NCBI GenBank assembly: GCA_030340625.1
Contig: JAOPHQ010005441.1
Span: 62,001 to 126,000 of the forward strand
DNA length: 64,000 bases
Direction: 5' to 3'
DNA from: Merluccius polli
Lineage: Eukaryota > Chordata > Actinopteri > Gadiformes > Merlucciidae
Shown: piece after piece, positions 50,363 through 62,174 of the stretch
Numbering within the stretch: the first letter of the stretch is position 1
How the letters are laid out: every line of letters begins with the position of its first letter
Program-made: the position numbers and the translations under genes
The notes under the pieces: model-generated
What the model was told of the DNA's origin: nothing
The model's input: the letters and a program-made list of their open reading frames with translations, nothing else
The model's database searches: none

Positions 50363-50390
50363 CGTGTGTTTGTGCGTGTGTGCGTGCGTA
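50313..50390. repeat. (GT)n microsatellite with GCGT variants
   Basis: GT run with tgcgtgcg interruptions on the right. Confidence 0.93.
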
Positions 50391-50639
50391 CCCAAACAAC
50401 AATCTGGAGATGTTTCAGTGGCTGTCTTTTCTCTCAGTCTGACAGCCAGCCTTATGCGTCAGGAGTAGGAACGGAGGAAAAGGTTATTCTGGTAACGCAG
50501 AGATGTCTGTTAAATATTGAAATTGGAGGAATTAATTTTGCACCAGCCACTCTAATCTTTGATGCCGTGTGTTGCAGAGGTTGAGCTCTGCTGGGAGCGG
50601 GACTGGCAAAGAGCGGGAGAGTGTAGCTTTTAGAGGACA

Positions 50640-53600
50640 TGGTGTTTCAGCACTGCTAAATAGTACTGGCAATTACAGCTCAAATGCAAACACTTTGCTC
50701 CATTTACCGCAAATGGGTAAGATAACGTTAACCGCTTCAATTATATGATAATCGCTCAATGAGAGAAACAAAATCTTACGGTGAAGTCTATAATTAATAT
50801 CACATATTGCCAATATCTTAGCGGGAAGTGTACCCGTGAAGCAAATGGAGTGATTGTGAATACGATTATGTCACATTACAGTTCCTTTAAGGACGATTTA
50901 GAGAGATTAGCATTTGATTACCTTTAAACTCTTAAAAGAACAAGGCTGGCATCATTTCCCTGATGCATTTTTTCTATTACAACATCCCTCTCGTGGTTTG
51001 ACCAAAAGCGATGAAACTGCTTTTTTTCTTGAACTTTTAACGAACATTTAAACAACTCTCGTTCATTGCATCGGTCGGGAGAAAATCCAACTTTTACGGT
51101 CCACTCCACCACCACCGCGACTTTTCCTTAAAAACATCTGTGCTGAGCTACCATGAGGGCAGAGCGGAGGGTAAGGAAGGCACAGCCCAGTGTTCACAGG
51201 GGCTTGTTCTCTTCCTCTGGCCGGCTGTCTCCTTGCCCTTCCCATGGCCCATGAGGACACATTATGATTCGGACCCTGCAGCATTTTCTGATACTTCACC
51301 GGATTTTTACAGTACATCACAGAGCGGAGGCACTTTGCGGCACATAGGAGATATATTACTGTGAGAAACATCACTACCAAGGCCCCTCTCAACTGTTATG
51401 TCCTTATGTGAGCAAACTCTAGTTTGGACTTGAATCCCCATTCTGCTTGGACAAGCAGAATGTATATGCACACAGAAGCAGTCGAAAAACACAGCCAACA
51501 GTAATGACAGTAATAAAAACACACTTGTATCGGGTGGCACATCATATCTCCGCAGTAAAACAACCTGCATCATCATCTTTCTACACCGCTTCAGAGAGAA
51601 CCCAAACTCTGATATTGGCTGACAGAGCTTGTGTTGCTTTTCCACAACACACACTTGAAAAAAAACGTGGTTCTGTCTGGGTCAACTGGCAGAACCGGGT
51701 ACTATCACTGCCAGGGCCGGGGGTTCGATTGCCACATGCCAAGAAGTTATGCACTGCGTGATCTCATACGGTGCTGTGGATACGGTGCAATCGTTTGTCC
51801 GCTTAAAAAAAGGGTTAAAAAATAAACGACCCAACAACATGCTCATGGAAACTGGGCAGCGGGTTACGGATCGATAGGCGATGCGCCCCCCCCTGGAGAA
51901 GGGGCAGAACTTCACGCGACGGCCAGGAAATCGATCCTCCCAGGAGGGGCTTTGTAGCCGAGGACATCTCCAACTTTCTACATCCAAAACAGCTACTTTT
52001 CTCTTTCAGTCAATGGAGCAACTTATGTAGAGGACTGGGGGGTAGGAGTTCACTCTCACACACACACAAACACACACACGCACAATAAGACACTCAGCTG
52101 GGCACTCGCAACTAATCCATTAGTCCCCGAGGCGAAATCAGCAACTAGCTCGGCATCCGTCTGAAATGGTGCTTCGACTTCGATCTCCTCTCTATGGCCT
52201 CAGATGTGAGCGGTGTTAAGGCTCTGCCGACTAAAGGGCTATAGCTATAGCTACTGCAAGCACAAAGTGTTTGGACGAGAGGCAACATCAGATGGTTTAA
52301 AAGCCAAGAGACGTGTAATCACGTATAAATCCTTGGGGAACGAGCCTGAGACCAAATAATGCGGATAATACTACTAGGAATCCTTGCGTGTTTATGGAGG
52401 GATTGCTGTTGTTTTCCAGGCTGGCCTGTTAGATTAGAGTATAAGTGCTGATGCGGGCCGTTTCCATGGGCCACAAAGATGTGGTGCTGTTGTGTGCAGC
52501 CCTGAATAAATACTGTATTTGTGGTTGTTAATTCAGACAGAAAAAACAGGGGGGAGGATGAGGCAGGTTGAGAATATAACACAAGGCTAGGAAGCATCAT
52601 TAGAGGATGTTCTTTTCTTTGCATCTCCACACATTTTTAAAAGCCTAATTTTAATCCCGACTCTACAGGTAACATTGGTTTCATAAACATTGCTGGCCAA
52701 TTCAAAATGACCAACAATAAACTTTTAAGGGGACTTTTACAAGGCCGTTAATTTCAGCTCCATTACATGTCGTTCCACCCACTCTTGGGTCATCTGCATT
52801 TGCTGCATCGGTTGCAGCGGTTTCTGTTTAACATGAAAAAATATTAATTGAATGAAAGGGAGAGTTGCGTAAGGTAGACCGCTACTTCATGAAATTCACT
52901 CCACCTAAAACATTTAGGAGACGATAAAAGGGAATTATTAATCCGCCTGGGACAATGGGGAACTTGATTGAGTAATTACCAGGCAACGTGGTCCAATTCC
53001 AACCGACCGCCATAATAGCGCGGCTTGTCCGTCAGATTTTGGCGGCAGTATTGAGAAGTGCTTTACCACTAACATTGGATTCCATTAAATATTAACGGTG
53101 GTGAAATAAATGTTTCAGCACCTTTAGCCACCCATCCTCCCACACCCTCCGTGATGGAGACGAGTCATGGGGGCAATTTGGACGGCAGCGCAAGCTAATG
53201 GATTACGTGGTGTGCGGTGGTAACTTATTTCCGGTGGGGGGGGCATAAGGCTCGGAGCAGCTACGTTCCTTCAAAGCTTGAGTGCCTGATTTTGCCATTT
53301 GTCTTGAGCTTAACCTGTCACCTAGCATAATGCTGCGTCAAGTGGGACTCCTGTTAAAGACAGTAGCATAGCCGTTAGCATGATGATGGAGAGTTTCTCC
53401 CTCCCGACGGAGAGGGAAGCTATGGGTGGGCCTATCGGGTGGAGAAGCTATGGCTCTCCGGTTAGCGGCCGCAGGCTAAGCGTAGCATTGAGAGGTTTCT
53501 CACGTACACAGCTCTATGACGAGATCTTCCTCGCTTGAGTGCTTGTGTGTGTGTGTGTAGGGGCTTTTTTGTTGCGGACCAAGAGTGCGCAAAAAGGCGC

Positions 53601-53925
53601 GATAGTTGCCACCAATGTACACATATGGAGAGTCAGTTTAATCTGTATTTTATACAGTTTATGTGCCCACACCAGAGCGCCACTGGACACTTTTTTGACC
53701 TGCTTTTTACTGTCTTAGAGCTAGCGGGATGCACTTTATACAGCGGGGACTGTTGAGTACTTAAAACAAAAAAAACCCAACAATTTCAAACTACATAACC
53801 TGCTATTCAAGACGTGCTATTCTTTTAAAACACCACCTCTGTAGTGCTAAGCTGCTGTACATTTCCCGTTCAGTTTTGATTATTGTAAAACTTGTCGCAC
53901 CTCACATCCCTCTTGTTTGTGTTTT
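50640..53925. other. Intronic sequence, no gene seen
   Basis: Mostly unique sequence. A weak SINE-like head (gggccgggggttcgattgcc) sits near 51715. No exon recognised. Confidence 0.45.
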
Positions 53926-53929
53926 CCCT

Positions 53930-53972
53930 TGTGTGTGTGTGTGTGTATGTGTGTGTGTGTGTGTGTGTGTGC
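53930..53972. repeat. (GT)n microsatellite
   Basis: GT run. A near-duplicate of its flank (cacgtcactcttgttcgtgt, ttcccttgtgtgtgtg) follows at about 53992-54030, so a segment of about 90 bp is duplicated in tandem. Confidence 0.9.
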
Positions 53973-54421
53973 ATTCTATGCATGGGCATTTCACGTCACT
54001 CTTGTTCGTGTTTTCCCTTGTGTGTGTGTGCACATGTACACAGGAGCAACACTCCACAGGGATGGTGGAAATGCCTGGACTCATCTCCTTCACAAGCAGG
54101 AAGCAACACAAGACGAGAGAGAGACAGAGACAGACAGATGTATAGACGGAGAGAGAGAGAGGCGAGAGCGGGAAACGAGGGGGGTAAAAGCCAGGGTTTG
54201 GATGGGAGTGGAGGAGAGGAATCAAAGGGAGAGCAGGGCGCGGGGTGGGAGAAGATGAAAGGCGCTGATGAAAGAGGAATGATTTACAAAGGAGGCAAAG
54301 TGCGATGCATTCCATTTTCTTAAGTGAAGTCATAGGTGTGACGCCGCATTGTGTGCGTTGGTTTGGTGCCGCTAAACGCAGAGGCAGTGGAGGATATGCA
54401 AGCTATGGAGGCAGTGGAGGC

Positions 54422-54442
54422 GGGGGGGGGGGGGGGGGGGGG
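54422..54442. repeat. Poly(G) run, 21 nt
   Basis: Uninterrupted G run within a GC- and G-rich block (54400-54475). Confidence 0.93.
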
Positions 54443-54574
54443 CGGTGGGGAGTCGGCGGGGAGTGGGGAGCAGGAAGCCAGCCGAACCGAAACAGCTGCT
54501 AGATGTGTTGCCTGGAGACGTGGGGTGAAGGAAGACGGTCCCTGGGACACCTCAAACATGTTATCTACCTGCAG

Positions 54575-54895
54575 TCTCTCTCTCTCTATCTCTCTCTCTC
54601 TCTCTCTTTCTCTCTCCCCCCTCCACCATCTCTCTCTTGTATTCACTCAGTGCATCTCCCCATAATCAATTATTTCTCGTGTTTTAATATACCACCTATA
54701 CGGTTTCCGTTCTCTCACTCTCTCTTTCTGGTTGTATCTCTCACTCTTCTCATTCTCGCTCCCCTCATCGCTCTCTTTCATTCATTCATTCACTCCACCT
54801 CCCATTCCCTCTTCCATCAATTATTTCTCAATTGTATTTATTACCTCCTCTCTCCCCTTCTGTCTCCTCTTCTCCTCTTTCTCTCTCTCTCTCTC

Positions 54896-54896
<1 letters not shown>
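54575..54896. repeat. CT-rich pyrimidine tract
   Basis: (CT)n cores at 54575-54615 and 54880-54896 joined by pyrimidine-rich sequence with a cattcattcattca run. The second core leads straight into a C30 run. Confidence 0.9.

Positions 54897-54926
<30 letters not shown>
54897..54926. repeat. Poly(C) run, 30 nt
   Basis: Uninterrupted C homopolymer, one of the few long runs with C on the plus strand. Confidence 0.93.
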
Positions 54927-54927
<1 letters not shown>

Positions 54928-55312
54928 AGTCTACACAGTGTTCACAGCGGGTCTTCAGAGTTCCTGGAGGTTGAGGTCAGTGGGGTGCTATTAATTAAGC
55001 TATTGTGATTTGATTCACTACTAGTCGTGGGAATGATCATTTTTTCACTGAAAAAGCTAATACAATCATGATGTGACATTTGTGGGGTCTGTACCAGTTT
55101 TCTTACATCTGGAGAGAAAAAATATGTAGGCCACAGCATCTCTGCAGCACTAGCAGTACTTCATTTATAATGGCGTTATAAATTTACATTTACACATTTT
55201 ACCCTTATCAAAAAATTGCAGCTCCTGCAATTTGGATATTGCACTTGGCCATACTGCGATTTAGATAATATTTTGATTAATTGTTCAGCCCTAGTACGCG
55301 CATCCACATAGA

Positions 55313-55331
55313 GGGGGGGGGGGGGGGGGGG
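55313..55331. repeat. Poly(G) run, 19 nt
   Basis: Uninterrupted G homopolymer between catccacatagag and gtacattg. Confidence 0.93.
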
Positions 55332-55604
55332 TACATTGGGGGCACACCTGGCCCAGATGTTTGGCTTGGGACATACAAACTGAGGTCTGAAGGCCATGCC
55401 CTGGCCTATTATACACAAGCATCTCAACTGTAAGAGACAAATACCCTTAACTATAACAAATAAGTTACATTCGACACTGTAGGAGTGCATGGATTATGTT
55501 ATGTAAACAGTGCACTACAAGACACAGTGTTACTTTGATAATGAATGAGTTAAGCGAGGGTGGGGGTTTTGATGAATGAGATGTTAATCGGTTGTGAAGC
55601 TTAC

Positions 55605-55726
55605 CGGACTGTTGACTGGTACACAAGGTCCTCGCGTCTGCGGTAGTCCTCCATGTGGGAGTAATTGGTATTAAACATCGCATCGTAGGTGAAAATCTTC
55701 TGCTTGATCGTGCCGCCGTCTGTAAC
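55605..55726 (-). CDS. igsf21: igsf21 internal exon (first Ig domain, middle part)
   Basis: Seen: on the minus strand an exon opens after ...tgacag and closes before gtaagc. It reads in phase 0 as 40 codons plus two bases, with VTDGGTIKQKIFTYDAMF and NYSHMEDYRRREDLVYQST. Known: this closely matches vertebrate IGSF21, a secreted or GPI-linked two-Ig-domain brain protein reported to bind neurexin-2alpha and promote inhibitory presynaptic differentiation. The segment lies in the V-type first Ig domain, after its first cysteine, and carries an N-Y-S glycosylation sequon. The last two bases (CG) join the first base of the exon at 47350 to make Arg. Oddity: the acceptor's polypyrimidine tract is a 38-nt C homopolymer ending 6 nt from the exon. 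Which fish paralogue (a or b) this is cannot be told from three exons. Confidence 0.95.
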
Positions 55727-55732
55727 CTGTCA

Positions 55733-55770
<38 letters not shown>
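55733..55770. repeat. Poly(G/C) run, 38 nt, inside an igsf21 splice acceptor
   Basis: G on the plus strand, C in the transcript: the pre-mRNA reads C38 then ugacag and the exon. It replaces the usual mixed C/U polypyrimidine tract. Confidence 0.93.
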
Positions 55771-55771
<1 letters not shown>

Positions 55772-56028
55772 AGGAGGGGAAACAAACGGCATTAGTAAAA
55801 CGTTTTCACTAATGATGGATGGCACCAGCATACCACCATCTCTACCACCACCTTTTTCCCTTACGATGCATTACCGCATTACCGTTTATACTCCGACAAC
55901 CAGTCCAAAATGATAAAAAATGCATGCATGATGTAAAAGTTAAGTGCCTTATTATGCATATCCAAAATTAGAGTAGGAAGAAAATTCATAAATATTAGAA
56001 ATGTTTGTTCAGAAAAACGTTGTTTTGC

Positions 56029-56700
56029 TAGCCTGGGAACCAGACTAATCTACAAGCTCATGTTTCATTTGCTCTGGCAGATAAGTCTGGCCCCTCTCCC
56101 GTTCAGACAGATTTCCAGCCAACCTTGCCCGGGTCGGGCCATTCAGATAACTGTTTATCTAATAGGGGCCGGGTTTGATACGATGACAGTACAGAGGAGC
56201 GCCGTTGAGTCATTTTCGGAAACAATTAAGATGGCTGCCGCTGATGTGGAACGGTCTGTTGAAGCTGCTATTGCGACAGTATTAAATGAACTGGACGGTC
56301 TCTTTTCTCTAACAGAAGAATTAACAACTGCACCTATGGCATTTGTTGATGAGAAAGATGTGTTTGCTGTACTTCCGACAGGATTTGGTAGAAGTTTAAT
56401 TTACGTCACGTTTCCTTTGCTCTGATTGGTTGTAGGTCTATCCAATTGTCCAGCTGCCACAGACATTGCAATCCTCGTGTTCACAATATAAATAGTTGTA
56501 ATTTTCGTGAACCTGTGGTTTGGTTTCAGTCATACCATTTGCCAAACGTATATAGGTTGGAGTGGTATGAATATATAAGACTCTTTATACGTGGAAGCAA
56601 AAAGGTTTTCTTGCATCCGATTGGTTGGTTCATCATTCAAATCTATGAGCCGATTGGTTCGAGAGTTAAAAATGTGGATGAAAATGTATTTTAATGCTTA
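56029..56700 (+). mobile_element. Transposon-like repeat with RecQ-type helicase N-terminal fragment
   Basis: Left end TAGCCTGGGAACCAGACTAA, then ctctggcagataagtctggc and a short frame from 56231: MAAADVERSVEAAIATVLNE, KDVFAVLPTGFGRSLIY. Known: LPTGFGKSLIYQ is the Walker A region of RecQ-family helicases, and fish genomes carry repeated copies of a short RecQ-like reading frame of this kind. Here the P-loop Lys is Arg, and the frame stops at 56425 right after motif I, so it cannot be an active helicase. The right end and the target duplication were not found, so the class is unassigned. The right boundary is approximate. Confidence 0.55.
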
Positions 56701-56879
56701 TTAGCTGTATAAACGGCCCTAAATTACACACTTGAAACGAAACCTTGGCTTTGGGTTTCCAGTGGCTTTAATGAAGTAATGGACTGATGAACCGGGCCAG
56801 CGAACTCTCACGTACCTGCTCAACAATTACTCTATTGCACATGTTTGAACCCCTTGATAAGATCAGTCAGTGCTTGTGA

Positions 56880-57215
56880 AACAGCCATTGATAGGGGAGA
56901 CAGGGTGGTGGTAGTGGTGGTGGTGGTGGTGGGGGTGTTGGGGAGGGGTCGAATATTACAGATGATGAGATCACGAGTCACTTAGGCAGGCTAAGGTATA
57001 CGTATGCAGTTAAGAGCTAATGAAGAGTGGCGCGGAACAGTGTAATGTGTGTGTGTGTATGTGTGTACCGTGTGTGTGTGTGTGTGTGTGCGTGTGTGTG
57101 TGTCGGTGTGCATCGCAGCTGGCTTTCTGCGGAGGTAATGGCTTGTGTCGAGGCACTGGGGTAGCGGGGGTAAAGGGGGGCGTTGGGGGAGGTGGTGGTG
57201 GTGGGGGGGGGGGGT
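56880..57215. repeat. GGT-rich, (GT)n and G-rich tracts
   Basis: A (ggt)n stretch at 56905-56935, GT run 57043-57104 with variants, and a G-rich block 57157-57213. Confidence 0.85.
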
Positions 57216-60200
57216 AAGGGGAGAGAGGATATTCAAAGCACCGCTCCCTTTCTGTGCCTGCCGTCTTCTCCTTTCTTCACGTGGGCAGGGTAGATGAAGA
57301 ATGAGTGCCGTAATATTCGCGGCAGAAAGGAAGTCACTTAGCATGTGAATGACTGTGATTTCTCCTCTGCTCAGGAGCCAAGAAGACAGACGCGGAGGGA
57401 AAGGCTGACAGTATTTTAATGGAACCTTTAATGCCCGCTTTGAAGGGAGGAAATTGTCGGTCGGTTCCTCGCCTTTTTTAGTGACGGTGAAGATGCAACA
57501 TTCACAAGGCAAGCCCCCCCCCCACCCCACCCTCCGGCCACCCCTACCATTCACCAAGGAAGGGGGGGGGGGGGGGGTAAATCTCGGTGCCATGGAATGA
57601 GTCATTCCCGCATAACACACACACACACACACACACCCGCACGCACCACAATCCCATGCAGAGGCGATGCGGAGTTGTCTTTACTTGAGACAACATCTCC
57701 CCCTGGCCTGCGGTATGACTTTTGGGCTAACTGGTGTAACCCGTCGTCTATGGGGACGGGCGGCTGCTGCGGGCTCTGTTTGCTAAGTGGAGCCGAGTGC
57801 AGGGAGCTGAAAGCGCGGAAACAAACTTTCGCAGTTACCTCTCCGGTGCTGTGGTTGTATCTTTCATTAACAACGGTCAATAAAGGTAAACATAAGTGCA
57901 TTGCATTCTCTAAGATTTCAAGCTGTTTAGCAAATAATTTAATGTAAAAAACACAAAAGAAGGCAATAAAATGCAATATAATGATAACACATGCTAGTTA
58001 GGTAGGTGTTAGCCCATTGCAGGCTTTAAGAAATAGCTGTAGAGGAGGAACATCATTGGAATAAAAAAATAAATCATATTTTTCATGGGGATATTTTGCA
58101 GAATTGGTGAATAATTGGTGAACATCGACAAAAAGCGTGAATACCAAGTAAGTGAAAAATTTCAGGGCATCTTTGAGCACATTTTCCTTGGTGCCACGGT
58201 GAAGACTTCTCAATAGGATGGCCATCGGCCATAACACCATTGACATGAAATTCACTGGAACGCATTCACTGCAAACCTCGCCCAGGAAAACCTTGGGCAG
58301 CCTTCAGACGGACCCGGGATTACCGGGGCCATCTGGTGCTCTTTAAATGCCGATTTGATGGGTGTAGACACACCCCAATGATATGGCGTTGCTCCGAACT
58401 TCACAGGGACGGGTGGCGAGGAAAAAGGTCAAACTACTAAAAGCAAAGCCATGTTTGAAATGGAGGCCTTCCCTCCACTAGCGCCTGCTCCGCCTTGTCT
58501 CATAGCTGTACGTCTGTTAATGGACAAATTCCACCACGAGTCAAGAGGAACCTGCGGTCCTGACAGTGTTTTAACACATACATCACATTAAGAGGTGTCC
58601 CCCCCCCCCCACCGTAGCAGGAGGGGGACGTGTTTCACCATCTGAATGATGACATGTCTACCGACACGCGTAGCAATATACATTATAGATGATGTGCAGT
58701 ATGAGGCACGGCTTGACACTGTTTGTTCTTACTATTGCCATAACATTTTGTTAAGGGAATGAAAAGATGGAATTCAATTTCAGTAAAATAAAAATTGATT
58801 TGAAAGTTATATTTTACCTGATGGTAATTATTTGGCTAGAAATGTTCGCATGACTCAGATGCTGCCTGGAATCATAATGTAAAAATAATATGTAAGAAGG
58901 GACTGATGTTTAAGTGGATGATTTGAATATTGTACCACACAGTCAAAACCGGAAAAGTCATGAAGTATGAAGACATGTTTTGCAACAGCTAGAAAATAAC
59001 AAAAAAGACAGCATTCTTCTCAATGAAAACTAGTTGTAAATTAGATTTACGATTAACATTCCTTACTGCTCGTCATCACAAGCGAGAAGACAAGACGAGT
59101 CTTATTTTATACCTTTCGTCAATCCCACATCCCCTATAAAACGACTAAAAGCAGCAATGTTTTTGTGTAGAGGTTGTCGCTCAGACTCATGAAAAGTGTG
59201 GCCTTGTCTTTTAACTACTCTGATGCCAATTTAATTAATATAATCATGTGGTTTTCATTGTCACAATATTTTTTGAAACCTTACATATTTCTTTCACCAA
59301 TAGACAAATCCAGGGTCTAGAGAAGGCCATCGTTTCTCGACACTTTTCAAATCCGATAAAGACCAATCTTCATGTTGAAGTATGTTTGTTTGCATACATA
59401 GCTGACTCCAAAAGAAAGCGACAGGAGTTGAAGAGAGGGAGTCGAGGAGAACAACAATATTCCTGCAGACGAAAAACAACAACATATTTTTGTTTATGAA
59501 TAAGCTCAAAGTTGGCTAAACTTATATGTGCAATCGGTCCTGCTCTGGGAGCCAAAACTCATCCACTTTCCTTGAAGATCTGGGTGTATTTATTCATTGA
59601 ACCTACCGTCAGCCTTCTGTACCCCAAAAGTTTGGACTTTATAAAATACCAGCATACCATATTTATTTTTTATATATTTTCCAGTGCCTTCGAAAAATGG
59701 TAAGAAAAAAACTTTTCATTGCCAAATACCAACAATAACAGATTGCAGTGAGCCAACAGATCACGCTGAAGACGAGGTTAACATTTAATTGCACGACTGA
59801 ACAATAAAAACGAGGTTTTTGCACACAAATCACCAGAACCAAAAAACCCAGCAAGTCTGCGAATCCGTTGAAGCAGCGCAAACAACTATCTGGACAACTA
59901 TCTGGATTGGCTGTGGTAATGTACCTTGGTATTACCTGCAGTCCCATCCCAGATAGTCTGTACAGAAATACTTTGCTCGTTGCCTGACCTGCATTCAGTA
60001 TAAATGCAGTATATAGAGTAGAGAAGTTCGGCCTCATGCTGCACCTTTTGGCCCCCCCCGAAAAAAGAGATTGTAATGCAGGGAAAATTCGCTCTTCGTT
60101 GACTCAAGAGTTATGAAAAGCCTCATAAAACTTGGTATTAATGCCCCTGCCGCCCCTGATCTACTGTGGTGAGTTAAAAGAAGATTTTTTTCATTTGTTT

Positions 60201-60535
60201 CATTTTACAGTCCATCTTATTCGACAGACATTACATTGGCCTTGGGCCACGGGAGAGCCAGGGTGGATAATGCAGGCGTCAGCTGCAGGACGCCTGGGCA
60301 GGTTGAAGAAGAGGAGGGGGCGATGTGGTGTCTAATAGAGGTCACATCTGGAACGCCCCCCTCTGCCTCTCCATCTCTCTCTTTAGCAGTCCCTCTTTAA
60401 CGAATCCACCTCTTAATTGAGAGCGACCTGGATTCCCACGTATAATAAATAGCGAAGGGCTCGAAGGGTGGCCGCACATCATCTCCCACGTTTATCCCCC
60501 CACTTTGTGGTAAAAACGACTAAGGAAGAGACAGA
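57216..60535. other. Intronic sequence, few repeats
   Basis: Contains G16 at about 57562-57577, a CA run at 57617-57638, and otherwise unique sequence. No upstream igsf21 exon (expected to read ...LKCNFKTDGR) and no RNA gene recognised. Confidence 0.45.
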
Positions 60536-60655
60536 TAGAGAGCAAGTAGAGAGCGAAAGACGGAGTGAGAGAAAGGAAGAAATAATGAGAGGAGGAGAGA
60601 GAGAGAGAGAGACAGAGAGACAGAGAGAGAGATATAGAGAGAGAGTGTGGAAGAA
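60536..60655. repeat. (GA)n purine tract
   Basis: Degenerate gagaga and gacagagaga repeats on the plus strand. Confidence 0.9.
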
Positions 60656-61004
60656 GAGAAGGAAACTGTGCCAAGATGGCTGTACAACAGGGAGGGCAAG
60701 AGGAAGATGAACACTCTTTGATTGCAGAAAAAGCACCGTTGGGGAAGCAGAAAAGCTTTGCTCCCACTGCTTTGTGGAATCCAGGCCACGCGCAGCAGAC
60801 GAGGCAGGGAGGCGCCACCGAAGCCATCTGGAGATATGAAAATGCACGGCGTTGGCAGAGAGTACTACCACACCCCCCAGCACCACCACCCGCGAGTGTC
60901 TGAACCGTGCCAGACACTCAATGCACCGGCCGAGAGACCCCAGAAAGAGACACGTCAAAGAGAGGAGAGCGAGGCAGGTGAGCTAACAAATGCTGAATAG
61001 AGAC

Positions 61005-61029
61005 GGGGGGGGGGGGGGGGGGGGGGGGG
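61005..61029. repeat. Poly(G) run, 25 nt
   Basis: Uninterrupted G homopolymer directly in front of a SINE head. Confidence 0.93.
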
Positions 61030-61192
61030 TATAGCGGTTAAAGGGTTTGACTCCAAGTCTAAAAGGTTCTGGGTCAGATCCCCACGTCCACAGTCTACCT
61101 ACGGGCAAGATGGCCGCCTGCTCCTTAATCACGTTCATCATGCAAAAGCAACTGCACGTCTCTTTGGATAACAACGTCTGCTGCTAAATGAA
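61030..61192 (+). mobile_element. tRNA-derived SINE
   Basis: Head tatagcggttaaagggtttg, B-box-like ttctgggtcagatcccca, middle gtccacagtctacctacggg, tail ctctttggataacaacgtct then gctgctaaatgaat. Poly(G) borders its 5' end. Confidence 0.6.
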
Positions 61193-61232
61193 TAAAAAGT
61201 AAACAGTACACATAAAGGAGAGACCAGGGGCC

Positions 61233-61394
61233 GGGGGGGGGGGGGGGTCGCTTCCCCCTCTCCCGAAATGTGGTCCTGCGATGAGGTCCCTCCTCTTCCT
61301 CCAGACGACCTGTTGGCTCACACGGTGCAAGCAGCTGCGCCCTCTCCTGCTAATGATGCTGCCACCACCACCGCCCCCCCCCCCCCCCCCCCCC
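61233..61394. repeat. G15 and C21 homopolymers 126 bp apart
   Basis: G run at 61233-61247 and C run at 61374-61394. The two complementary runs could pair as a hairpin stem in single strands; this is inference. Confidence 0.85.
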
Positions 61395-61484
61395 ACCCCC
61401 ACATCATCATTGGGGTCAGATCACAGGAGAGTCTCTGGGGTTAACTAGAGCTAGCCTCCGTCTGGGGGCCCGCCGCTATTTATA

Positions 61485-61545
61485 GTCGGCTGCTGCTGCT
61501 GCTGCCGCTGCAGCCGCCGCTGCAGCCGCCGCCGCCACGACAGCC
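61485..61545. repeat. CTG/CCG triplet-rich tract
   Basis: The sequence ggctgctgctgctgctgccg then ctgcagccgccgctgcagcc gccgccgcc. It appears as Q and R runs on the minus strand; no exon borders or family match. Confidence 0.85.
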
Positions 61546-61668
61546 ACTGGAAGGATTTGCGTAAGCTGAAAAAGTCCAGCCTGGATAATGCTTTATAAAC
61601 ACAGCAGGAGCAGGACGACACGGCTGCAGGAGAGAGGAGAGAATACCTCATCTCAAAGGGTGATTTGT

Positions 61669-61778
61669 CACACACACACACACACACACACTCACAAAGA
61701 CACACACCTACTTACTTATTCTCAGTCCTACTTGTAAGCCGCTTTGGGAAAAAGCGTCTGCTAATCTACTTTAAACAA
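61669..61778. repeat. (CA)n run followed by a SINE tail
   Basis: CA run 61669-61692, then ttgtaagccgctttgggaaa and aagcgtctgctaatctactt, a diverged plus-strand SINE tail. Confidence 0.65.
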
Positions 61779-61898
61779 ACTACTACATAGGTAATAATAG
61801 TCCTATGTAGTTCATAGTTCTTCATATAGCTCTGCTGAATTCATATATCTACCCGTCCTTTTAACCATCTAACTGTCTACGTGTGTGAGGTCAACAGA

Positions 61899-61912
61899 GG
61901 GGGGGAGGGGGG

Positions 61913-61948
<36 letters not shown>
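61899..61948. repeat. G-rich plus (GA)n tract
   Basis: Two G6-8 blocks followed by a GA run. Confidence 0.93.
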
Positions 61949-61951
<3 letters not shown>

Positions 61952-62096
61952 AGTCTGTGTGGTCAGGATGACTATCATTATCATCATGTAAACCAGAGGT
62001 AATTGTGTGAGCTGAACCTCTACATATAAAGCTTTAGTGTCCATTTACTGCAATGTGAAGGAGCTCAAAATAATGTCCCGAATAAGATCTACATGT

Positions 62097-62098
<2 letters not shown>

Positions 62099-62173
<75 letters not shown>
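62099..62173. repeat. (CT)n microsatellite, 75 bp
   Basis: Uninterrupted CT run. Confidence 0.97.

Positions 62174-62174
<1 letters not shown>

Larger units (their letters stand above)
47351..55604 (-). other. igsf21: igsf21 intron, 8.25 kb (phase 2)
   Basis: Bounded by donor gtaagc at 55604 and acceptor ttccacag at 47351, read on the minus strand. Contents: a partial SINE at 47868, a GA/GT compound repeat near 49.4 kb, a 35-nt G run, GT and CT tracts, C30 and G19-21 runs, and several kb of non-repetitive sequence (50.4-53.9 kb) in which I see no exon. Confidence 0.88.

Noticed and set aside
57020..57217. Cysteine/valine-rich small open frames over GT tracts (also near 11.4, 13.2, 22.5, 23.9, 24.4, 33.1, 49.4 and 53.9 kb)
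   Set aside because: Pure translations of GT/CA microsatellites.
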